DNA of 64,000 bases from Saussurea involucrata (taxonomy: Eukaryota > Streptophyta > Magnoliopsida > Asterales > Asteraceae): positions 180,206,784 to 180,270,783 of the forward strand of contig CM066320.1 of the NCBI GenBank assembly GCA_033807775.1, in the 5' to 3' direction. The position numbers and the translations under genes are program-made. Below are positions 47,337 through 56,910 of this stretch, piece after piece. The notes under the pieces were generated by a model. That model saw nothing but the letters and a program-made list of their open reading frames with translations, was not told the origin of the DNA and did no database searches. Every line of letters begins with the position of its first letter. Position 1 is the first letter of the stretch.

Positions 47337-47888
47337 TGTTTGGGCAAAAATCCACGATCCCTCGACCCTCGACCTCGACAAAGAAAGATAAGACACATGG
47401 CACACAACATATCTTGGATTAAGATAAGGTCCTGTTAAACACATTTAATTTACTCGTTATCCCTCCCGAAAGTACAGGTCGAAAGTCTTCCAAGACGTTC
47501 GACTACGACCTTGCAGGATTGTTGTAAGTTGTCTCACGATATCGACCTACTAACGCACGATACAACTGTTACGTTTGTTCTATTTAATGCAGGGTTAATG
47601 TCATTTATGGCTAACGGACGTAACCGACAGAAGCAATTATGAGCATTAACAGCAGTGACCGTTGCGACCGTTATAGGAAGCATTTATGGAGTCATTCAAG
47701 GCATTCGAAGGCTATAAATATAAAGATTCCAGTCTCACTTAGAGGGATCGGATTTCTAGAACAAGGAATACCCAGCGAAAACACTCAAAGCATTCTCTCT
47801 CAATAGTTCGCTCACGACGCACGACTCACGGCGCACGACGCATAGTTTTTACACACGATGCACTCATTTTTATATTCGATACACTAGT
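47337..47888 (+). repeat. 3' LTR of C3, interrupted by C4
   Basis: Begins TGTTTGGGCAAAAATCC after the PPT. It has TATA box CTATAAATA at 47712-47720 and only one copy of the 22 bp unit that is repeated in the 5' LTR. It is interrupted at 47888 by the end of the inverted C4. The rest should follow C4 beyond the window. Confidence 0.88.
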
Positions 47889-48688
47889 TGTTAATGCCAA
47901 AAATCGTCCAGAAGGATAACTTAAGGTTGAGTGTGGAGCTTAACAACTAAAGAAAGGAATCTTACGACAAAGCGTGCGACAAGAACAAAAAATTGTAAAG
48001 AAACAGAGATTTTGATGACGCGGGAAAAACCTCAACGAGGAAAAAGCCGTGGACGACTGTGGAAGTCGTCGCTGCACTATGATCGCCAAACAGGGGCGAT
48101 ATCCTTTGTTTCAGGTGTCGATCGTACAATGATTACAATACAAATGACTTGAAATGTCAAAATAACAAGTGTATCGAATGTAAAACAAGTGTGTCGTGTG
48201 CTAAGACTGCTGGTCGAGAGTGTAAGTCGTGCGTCGAGAGCGATCTCTTGAGAGAAATTCCTTTGCTTCGGATGTTCTTGAGTACGCGGTGTGCTTCTGG
48301 AATTCGATGGTGATAGATGATCTGCAAATGATAGCTTTGTCTTTGTATTTATAGTCTTCGAGTGCTTTAATTGATTCGTTGAATACTTCATGTAACTGTC
48401 GTAACGGTTTGCTGACTTAAATGCTCATAACTTACCTCGTCGATTATAGCCGTTGATCATAAATGAAGTTTGACCTGCATTAAACGATGAAAACATAACA
48501 GAAATGTCGCATGTTAGTCAGTCGAGGTCGTGTATTTCCAAACGTCGGTCGTGTGTCGAGAGGTACTTTCGACTATGGCTTCGGTCCAAGGACAAAGTGT
48601 TGATGATTTAACTTTGTTACAAGAGAAGTGTAATGCATGTCTTTAACGTCTTGGTCGTGGTCGAGGCCGGTGGATTTTTACCCAAACA
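47889..48688 (-). repeat. 3' LTR of C4
   Basis: 800 bp. On the minus strand it runs TGTTTGGGTAAAAATCC to GGCATTAACA, with a TATA box CTATAAATA (48346-48354). The PPT (TTTTGGGGGCAAAC) is at 48689-48702. Confidence 0.88.
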
Positions 48689-48846
48689 GTTTGCCCCCAA
48701 AATTTGAAAAAGTGGAGTGACAAATTCAAATTTCAAAAGTTTTTTAAATTTTGCCAGTGACACGTGTAAAAAAATCCTTTCAGTTGCCTTGGAATTGGAT
48801 CGGTCCAATTCTAACCGAATAGGGAGTCGAAAAGGGGATATAATCG

Positions 48847-49140
48847 TGACGTCATGTTGACGCATAATCGTGCAAAACAGCTGTAAACGGCAGGTGTCGA
48901 CAATCTGTCGAGCATTCGAAAAGGCAGGGGCACGTGTCGATCATCGGGTGACTCGACTTGACTTGATCGTTTTCATAAAGAGAATCCTTCTACGGGTCTT
49001 TTCCTTTTACGATTTCAGAGGTTTTTAGGAGAGATTTTTTTCTCGATTATTGCTGTTTCTTCGCCGAATCTTCTCCAGACTTGCGAGAGATCTTAGACTT
49101 GTTTAGAGATTCGAGGTTTCTTTAGAGAGACTATATAAGG
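48847..49140 (+). promoter_or_regulatory. Promoter of C4 antisense gene
   Basis: TATA box CTATATAAGG at 49131-49140, 20 bp before the first ATG (49161). Upstream are TGACGTCA (48847-48854) and CACGTGTC (48931-48938). The TATA-to-ATG segment (AAGGTAC, then a CTTTGTATGCG block) is shared with C3. Confidence 0.65.
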
Positions 49141-49160
49141 TACAATTCTCCTGTCTTTGT

Positions 49161-51492
49161 ATGCGTCGTAAGTCAATCGCTAGGAAACCTAGGAAGAACT
49201 GGGATATCTGGGGCTTTTTGGAGCGTCAAATCTTGTTAACTGGTTTATCGATGTCGACGGAGCCTAGGAGCGCCATTCAGGATCAAGATGATCTTGATAG
49301 TTTTAGGAATCTGGCGAAAATCCTTGCGGGGATCGCAGTAAGCAAGGTCGGTCAGATTCGGCCGGAGATGTGCACCGAGGGGTACGTCGTAATATACGAG
49401 TACCCTTTCAAAATAGGGTTCCACTGGCCATATTCGCCTTTAGCTAAGGCGTTTATGTGCGAATTTGACCTGTCTCTAGGGCAAATGATGCCCCAGTTCT
49501 GGCGTGTGATTCTGGTCATCGAGCGACTTACTTCGCATTGGGAGTCGTCGATGAATGTAAAAGACCTCTTGACCGCTTACCAGGTCAAGGGGGACATGTA
49601 TCGTCGTTACAACTTATACTCAAAGCACAAGGGCAACCGTATTCTAGTCCTAAAAACTGCGGTCAATGATCGCAAATGGAAGACTAGATACGTTTTTGTG
49701 CGGGTAGCAACGCTAGAACCCGACAGTGACTGGATTAGGTCCGGATGGAACATGGCGGGTGAGATTTTAGCTTTAGTCGAGCGTCTTTTATGTTTTCACC
49801 TTTATTGCTCTATTTGTTGACTAATCTCCCCTCTCTGCATTTTCAGATATTAATTTTGACGTCGTAAAGTCTGGTGATGATTCCGAGACTAAAATCGAGA
49901 AGTTCTTGGAGATTCATGCTGACGACCGATCGTTCATCACATATCATTTGATCGATGAAGACGACGACGTGGTTTTCCTGAGCGACAGGCTGTGGAGGAG
50001 TCGAAAGGAAGAAGAGGAGAAAGAACAAGAGAAAGAGGAAGAGGAGACTGAGGAAGAAAGGAAGGAGGAAGAGTCGATAGAGGTAGAGATGACTGGTAAG
50101 TATACCTTTCTTCATTTGATATGCCTCTTCCATTGTTTTGGTCGCCTAACTGTCCTTCTTTTTTCGTTTCATAGGAGAACCTCCACAAGAATCTCAAAAG
50201 GAATCCCATCAAGAACCCCGACAGGAATCCCGACCGGAATTCTAACCGGAATCCCAACCGCCACGGCCGAAGATATCATCGGTGATGGCTAAAAGGGCGG
50301 CTCAGGCCGAACTGGCTCGGAAGGCGCAGGAGAGAAGGAAGGAGGCCCCGACAGCTAGGTTGGGGGTTCTTAAGAGGAAAGAGGCTCCGACAACTGGGTA
50401 GGTAATCCTCAAGAGGACGAGGACGTTCGTCTGGAAGGAACCGTCTTTGAAGATGGGAGACTCAGCGAGAGTCGTATCGCCTAAGAAGGCAAAGGTGTTG
50501 GTCGTGTCTGTCGAGAAGACTTCTGACATGGTCGACACGACACCCGTCGATCCTGCGCATCCGGCGAAATAGACGGGGTCTCCTACTGCCGCGTCAGGCC
50601 CTGCGTCGGCCGACAAGGGCAAGGGCGCACGGACGGGCTTCGGAGAGGAAACGGCGGTGAATTTTACGTTGCCGGTGGATTTCATGGTGGACAACGTCCT
50701 GGACGGGACGAGTTTGTTCCCCCATTTGGACAAATTTCAGCTCCCCTCTTTCAGGGAACGTTTCAATGGATGCTCTATCGAGAGCTCGGGGGCTTACGTC
50801 GCCGGAATGGCGTTTATGGTAAGTCTATCTCTCAAGACTTTGCTTATCGTTGGTCGGTGCTGTTGTCGTTGTTTAACGTGTTTTTATATGTATTTCAGAC
50901 GTTTCAGTCTTCATTGGCCCTGCAAGCCGAGATGGTGAAGATGGAAGGTCTAGTGTCTTCTGCCATTAAGAAGGAGGATGCGATGTTGGCGAGGGAGAAG
51001 TCTGCCCTGACACGTGTTGAAGAGATGTCGGTAAAACTTGACGATGCCTTGGACCAGCTAGAAGCAGTTAGTCATGCGAGGGATGACATGAATTCTCGTC
51101 TGAAGGAGTCCTTCTCTGTGATTGCAAATCAGAGAGAGAAGCTGAACAGGATGCAAGCGTCCTTGGATACGAAGGAGAAAGAGATCGAGGAATCAAAGTC
51201 TACGGTGGTGGCCCTGGAAAAGGAGGTGAATGGGCTTAAGGAAGAGGCTGCGTCGACCTTTGCCCTCGCTCGTTTGACAGCTAGGGCGGCGATCATGCGA
51301 CAACATCTGTCGGGAAAGGATCCCCTTGCATCCGCGACTGAGGAGTTGGCCTTCTTTAAGTCTAAAGTCGGGACTGAGAGAGATCTCGACTCTGATGACG
51401 AAAAAGAGGCCGAGGAAGAAGAAGTTGTGGACGAGGGTCTCCAGGGTGGAGCTCCGGGCAAAGATGCTGCTGACGCTCCTTCTAATCCCTAG
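49161..51492 (+). pseudogene. Antisense four-exon gene of C4 (best preserved copy)
   Basis: Exons 49161-49758, 49847-50095, 50175-50818 and 50899-51492 have GT-AG borders with phases 1, 1, 0. They add up to 695 codons with a natural stop, strong evidence for real splicing. Domains in order: putative gypsy-type transposon domain (EYPFKIGFHWPYSPLAKAFM, about residues 75-95), acidic Glu-rich tract, basic/disordered part with QES repeats, NVLDGTSLFPHLDKF block, long coiled coil, ARLTARAAIMRQHLSGKDPLA, acidic tail. Three in-frame stops in exon 3 (50243, 50399, 50570) look like C-to-T changes and make it a recent pseudogene. The function of the family is unknown. Confidence 0.85.
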
Positions 51493-52309
51493 GGAGTTTT
51501 TTGCTTTTGTCTTAGCTTTGAATGTTCGACCGTTGGTGGTCGAGATGTAATCGTATGTTTCTCGAATGAAGTTTACTCTTTTGTTTACATTTCACACATT
51601 GTTTCAATCCATACGACTTGCTAACAAGTATAGTATTAACTTGTAGAATTCGCTAAGTAAACAAGGAATCGTGCGACTTAGGCATCTATTGCAATAACAA
51701 AGACTGGCACACAAGTCGTAAGGTTTTCGTACTTTGAGATCACATTGGCAAGCATAAGTATATGCGAATAAGGCATTCATTGCGATATAACGAGGAAGAT
51801 ATAAGTCATGTGTTCGAATCGTATTAGAAAACATATGTAATCGATGTGCTCATACAGAACATACAAATTTTTCTAAGTCCAGAAACTTAGATCAGGTGAC
51901 TGTTGAGTATTACGATCGTATAATTAAATCGTATGATGTTCCTGGATCGTACGTCCCTGTGACAGAATAAGCAAGCCACAGACTTGATCATTTATGTCAT
52001 GCGACCTTGCGAGATTAAAGTCGTATAGAAGACATAGTAACTAATAGCGTGCGACCCTGCGTTAAAACGATGTTAGAGGTTGGTCGTGGGCTAACCAACG
52101 ACCCTTCGATGCTTAAGTCAGTATTTGTCACTGTGAAAAATCGTATGAAAAAATAGAAAAAGGGCTTAGAAGACGTACCTTTTCTGACGCGTCGTGTTCC
52201 AACTACGTGGGACGTCTTAATTATTGATACCATCTTGCCCCCTTGTGGCGATTTTAAGACGATACACGAAATCTAGGATATGTCGTCGTGAGTCGCCACA
52301 ATAGACGGT
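51493..52309. other. C4 spacer with second RNase H relic
   Basis: Minus-strand counterpart of the C2 and C3 spacers, including an imperfect palindrome (52082-52103). At about 52215-52300 it matches parts of the second RNase H of C2 (GTGGCGACTCACGACGAC, then CGTCTTAAAATCGCCACAAG), joined by a deletion. No gene is present. Confidence 0.65.
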
Positions 52310-53093
52310 TTATTTCTGCGGCTTCAGAGTGGTCTTATAGCAATCACGAGCGACTTTTGGCTCACTTTTTATCTCCTGGATTCCCCACGGCGTAGGGAAC
52401 TTCATGATCTGATGATACGTCGAGGGAACGACTTTCATTTCATGGATCCATGGTCGACCTAAGATGATGTTATAGGCCGACGCACAATTGATGACGCTGA
52501 ACGTTGTCTGTTTGTTGATTCCTCCGGCATAGACTGGCAAGATGATCTCTCCAAAGGTACTCGTCGCTTCCTCATTGAAAGCGACCAAGGTCGTCGAGCG
52601 TCGGGTGATTTCCGATCGGTCGATTCCCATGGCCTTAATGGTATCAAGGAAGATGATGTTCGTTGAACTGCCTCCATCGACCAAGACTCGCCGGGTTAAA
52701 CAATTACCAATCGTGAGTTGAATGATCAACCCGTCATGATGTTTCTGATACGAGCCGCCGAGGTCGTCTTGGTCGAACACGATCTTCATAGCTTCTAACT
52801 GTAGATCTTCTTTTGGTCTCGATGAACGCGGGATTGGCCGATCGTTAGGCGCTTGACTGGCGTGACGTTTGGCTGCGGAATATGTCAAACCACATACATT
52901 GGAACCACCAGTGATGCAATTGACGACCTTAGCATGCTCGGGGGTTGGCGGTCGAACGTCGCTAGCTGGAGTAACGACGTCGTCAATGATATCCTTGAGG
53001 TTTCCTTTTAGGACATGATATGCTAGCTCCTTCTTGAGAGCTATGCACTCATCTGTCGCATGACCATGGTCGACGTGGAAATCTGTAGAATCC
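52310..53093 (-). pseudogene. C4 gag C-terminus and protease, cut by E
   Basis: An open minus-strand frame from 53093 to 52310: zinc region remnant (DFHVDHGHATD at the edge), then protease with LVDGGSSTN (near 52675) and NIILGRPW. It ends at KTTLKPQK, the same last conserved protein block as in C3. The upstream gag lies beyond element E, outside the window. Confidence 0.87.
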
Positions 53094-53362
53094 AGATCCG
53101 TGCAACAATGATGAAATCGAAATAGTAATCAATAAGAATTATGATTTCAACTGGTCATCCCTTTCATTAACTTTCAGAGAGAATATTACAATGCAAATTA
53201 GAAAGCTAAAGAGATGATTAGCTTGTTTTTCCAAGCGAATCAACATTAAATACAATGGGCCCGTGGTTAACAAGCCCACGGTCCGTTCACTAAAAAGGCT
53301 CAAATTGAATTAATACAAAACAACCCTTGAACTTTAAATCAACTATAAAACCTGCCCTAACA
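53094..53362 (-). repeat. Left (3') LTR of element E
   Basis: 269 bp with TG..CA ends and a CCGTGG/CCACGG hairpin around a TTAACAAG loop (about 53270). The short length and the missing partner LTR make the left boundary provisional. The right boundary is fixed by the PPT. Confidence 0.6.
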
Positions 53363-55672
53363 ATCTCCCCCTTTGATTTGAAGTTCGAGTTGGCGCTCTA
53401 GATCTCTCCAGTTGAAGACATATATTTTGCGGAGCGCGAAGTGTACCTCGAACAATCTGATGGCACGGCGATAGTCGATGCGATCTTCAATCATTTCCAA
53501 GGCATTCCGAGCATTTAATTCATTCGGATTCGGAACATAAGAATACCTTGGATTCTCAAACTCGTGCTGAATAATCTTTCGAAGAGCATCTCTGACCTTT
53601 AGAAGCGTTCCGTCACAAAATCTGTCTACCTGAATGAAACACATGAATTTCTTCTCCTTTTGCTCATTGAGGTAAACAATCCCGAAATCTGGTTCCAGAA
53701 GCATAGCGTTCTCGGGATACATGTTTAACTCAGGTGCTTTCAGATTCGGCTTGATCAGATTTACCTTTTTTGCCTTGTTCTCGATAGCCATTTGGAAGTC
53801 CGTTAGATAAGACATCATGATGGTGCGGACCAGGTATCGACGAACAGCTTCGAGTGCCTTTGTAATCTCTAGCGGTCGGATGGTTCTTGTACGTAAGTCT
53901 TTCAGAATAACCAGAAAGTCGAGTGGTCGGAGGTTCTTGAAATCAGCTTTTGAAAATTTCCATTCGTTCCCATCTTCACGTCGAACAATGAAAACTGGGT
54001 AGACGATCCTCATAATACATCTTGAATAGATACTGATTACCTCTGTGATTCGAAGTTTGGTTCTGACCTGGTTGACTGAAAGACACCGATGCATTGTGCT
54101 GATATATCGGCGTTGAAATTCTGGGTCAAGGTTGTAGATACCCAGACAGAAGGTCGGATCGATCGGGCGAAGCTTGTGTACAAACAACTTCTTCAAAGAT
54201 TCCTCCAAGTGAGGGATAAGTACCATGATCTTCTCCCAACGGATTTGTTGCTGTTGAGGAGGGGGAGGAAGATCAGAAGCTGTCGTGGGAGGAGCAGTTG
54301 TCGGAAGATCGGAAGTAGTAGACTCGGGTCTTGTTGATGATGTTCTGGCGGGTTGAGCATAGTGAACGGGGGTTGCTCCATATAAATTTTGGAGCAGGAA
54401 CTGATCGTAGTCAATATTGTCGTCCTCATCAGTAGGGAAGACCAAATTTACCTGGAGATTTACGGCACTGGCGGGTTTTTCGTACCATGCGTCTTCGGTC
54501 TCCGGGTTGGTCTCACACTCTGGATCTATCATGTCCAGTATCGGTCTGTCTGACGAGTCAAAATCGACCAGTTCCTGTGTTGAACCCTCGGGCTTTTCAA
54601 CCGTCAGGTCTTCTTCATCTGAAATCTCCATATCTATGACCATATCTGCTAGTGGCAACTCGGCTTCGGGTGCTTCTGATGTAGTTGCCGCAGTTGGAGG
54701 TTCCTGTTGAACCACTGTTGTAGTTTCGGCAGTCATGATCTGGGCGGTCTCGGTTTGGCGTAGACGCTTCTCCCCCTCACGGTGATCAGGATCATCCTGG
54801 TCATCGTGTTTACGTTTCAGACCGCCAGCTTGACTCTTACATGTGTCTTCGAGCGAGCGGACCCTTTCAGACAGCGTGGCGAGCGCTTTGTTGTAGCCGT
54901 TGAGGGTCGAGTCAATGGCGTCAAGGCGTGATGTGATAGATGAAGATGGAGCAGTGACCTGGGATCGGAGAACTGAGATCAGGTCTGCTTCGGCAGATGC
55001 GGTTGTGTTGGATTCCTGGAGTAGTTGGGCCAAGAGCATCGTCTTCAGGGTGTCCACCGAATAGATAGGTTGCGGTGTAATCGGTGGAGGTACAGTGGCG
55101 GTTGCAGTATCGATGAGGTGGCCTTTACCTTTCATAGCGCGCATCGCTTTGGCAAGTTCAGCGGCTACATGTTGTTGCATCTGTTGCTCCATATCCTGGC
55201 GGACAGCCTTAAGGGTGCTGACCAGAGACCCTGGTGACACGAAGTCGGGTAAATTAACCCCGGGATCACTTAGATTGCCCGTTGAAGCGTCTACCACAGG
55301 GGTAGAGCCACCTACGTTCACAGTTGCGTGATGTTAGCTGTGGTAGGATTTCCCGCCGATCCTTGTGTTTCACCAAGAGGTGAAGACACTACGGTGGTTC
55401 CGGTCGAGTCACGAAGAGTCTCGACTTGGTGTTGCTCAGCTTCGAGTGTCCTAGCCGAAGAATGTTCAATATCGAAAGGCGCTAGACTCGATTGTGCACA
55501 AAATGAAGGCGAGACCGGGGGAGGATGGTCTCTTGTTTCAACACCCGAACCCTCCATATGAGGGACTAGTGGAAGTTGTGCTAAATCCCCGTGCAAGACT
55601 GAAACATCCGTCTTTTGAGAGACGGATGAGTGGCTGGGGGGGGTCGTGCAATTGCTCCGCTGGGTGCACGGA
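53357..55672 (-). pseudogene. Extra ORF of E, middle and C-terminal part
   Basis: The minus-strand coding region continues from the F insertion site leftwards. A short open piece (55672-55538) and a 92-codon piece (55596-55318) in another frame precede a 654-codon frame (55321-53357) in a third, so two frameshifts. The main frame has a coiled coil, a basic KRKHDD tract, long acidic and Pro-rich disorder, and a C-terminal globular part (RREDGNEWKFSKADF, GIVYLNEQ and CDGTLLKVRDALRK). Its stop lies in the first bases of the LTR, so it reads through the PPT. It resembles the C-terminal half of the F protein. Confidence 0.72.
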
Positions 55673-55677
55673 GGCTT

Positions 55678-56643
55678 TGTTGGTCCCGAAAGGCCTATAC
55701 AAGTTTGTAGAAGGGGGGGGGGGGGTTGAATACAAACACACTATTTTACTTTTCTAAATTGTTTATTGATAAATCATTAACAATTTACAGCTTGTTGCGG
55801 AAACAAGATTAAGGATAAACCTAAATCTAAACAAGTTGGAACACTAAGGTTTCTTGCACTAAGAAAGATAAGGAGATTACTAATAAAATCCTATCTTAAG
55901 AGAGATTTGAACTTGTCCAGAGTTAGCAAGTTGCTTCAAATGAAGTGAGTTCATCTCTTTATATACTGCATGCATTTAATGCAATTCAGTATACACTTTA
56001 CACGTGTCATCAGCGGATTGGTTGCATGTCATTGACCTTTGTTGACAACCTTAGTAGCCGCATGAATGAACAGTGTAGTATCAGAGTGGTTGTACGATTT
56101 CAGATTTTCGGAGGTTCTTTTCTGACATTTCGTACGGTGGCGTGCAAGGGAGGTTAAGACAAAAGTATTTTGTACGGAGAACTTCATGATCAGCTTTCAT
56201 TGATTCAGCGATTATCATTTACTATTCAGCGAATGATAAAGTTCAGCGATAGCTAAAGTCTTGTACTTGATACTTCACGTTGAGTGGACAAATCTGAGTC
56301 TTCGCTGATCCGCATCAGTTCATTAGGAGACTTGTCGCTGGTTCTTGAGCTTGATCTTCGACTTCAGCGTAGAACCTTTGTTGACGTGAATCTTGTCTTC
56401 AGGGATCATAAGTAAACAACTAATTTATCAGCGATCACCATAAGGACTGAACAGACTCAGCGATATGGTGAACAGTGTTCGCTGAATGTTTAATCTAAAA
56501 GAGCGAGAGTTCCTATCAGCAGTACTGTAAGATCTTAGTACTTATCAGCGATAGTGAAACTCTGATACATATTGTTTACTTACAATTTTCACTAAGTATT
56601 TAAGATAGGGTCATTATCAAATCACTGAGGGTTTGGATCAACA
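55678..56643 (-). repeat. 3' LTR of F (left copy)
   Basis: 966 bp. It has a run of 13 G at about 55713-55725 where the right copy reads G4-A-G3. A minus-strand TATA box (GTATATAAAGAG) is at 55955-55966. Several TCAGCGAT words occur. The PPT (CAAATAGGGGGAGAT) is at 56644-56658. Confidence 0.93.
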
Positions 56644-56910
56644 ATCTCCCCCTATTTGATTATGACATAGCAACAAAGAAAATTGCTATTTAATGAAAAT
56701 ATAAGGATAAAAAGAACTCATAAAATATTTGTCCCTTTTACTGTTTTCTGGGATCTTTTCAGTACTGATGGAGTAAAGTACATTCGCTGAAATCTTTCTT
56801 TAAATCTTTGAATCAAGATACAATATGAATAAGAAAGATTACAAGTACAAGCGAAATAAATTACAAGTACTGAAGGATGACTGATACAATAGAGAAAGTG
56901 GTGATTGTTG

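Larger units (their letters stand above)
40577..47888 (+). mobile_element. Tat-type gypsy element C3, gag-protease form
   Basis: LTR at 40577-41484, PBS region at 41486, gag-protease, spacer, antisense gene, PPT (TTTTGGGGGCAAAC at about 47323-47336) and 3' LTR from 47337, interrupted by C4 at 47888. RT, RNase H and integrase are all absent. The protease C-terminus (KTTLKPQK) is followed within 100 bp by the spacer that in C2 follows the RNase H relic. It inserted in the RNase H of C1; the left flank is AGCTC and the right flank is out of view. Confidence 0.9.
47889..53093 (-). mobile_element. Tat-type gypsy element C4, gag-protease form, inverted
   Basis: A minus-oriented element within the 3' LTR of C3. 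From left to right it has its 3' LTR (47889-48688), PPT, antisense gene (plus strand), spacer, and the protease/gag end, cut at 53093 by element E. The second half of C4 must lie past the window. Between the protease end and the spacer it keeps about 100 bp of the second RNase H with an internal deletion. It is therefore a deletion product of a complete Tat element. Confidence 0.87.

Noticed and set aside
49843..50257. Minus-strand frames of poly-Leu/Phe type in C4
   Set aside because: Reverse reading of the Glu-rich exon 2, giving false membrane-like peptides.
55713..55725. Run of 13 G in the left LTR of F as a functional G-quadruplex
   Set aside because: The other LTR has G4-A-G3. Homopolymer slippage or sequencing error is more likely than function.
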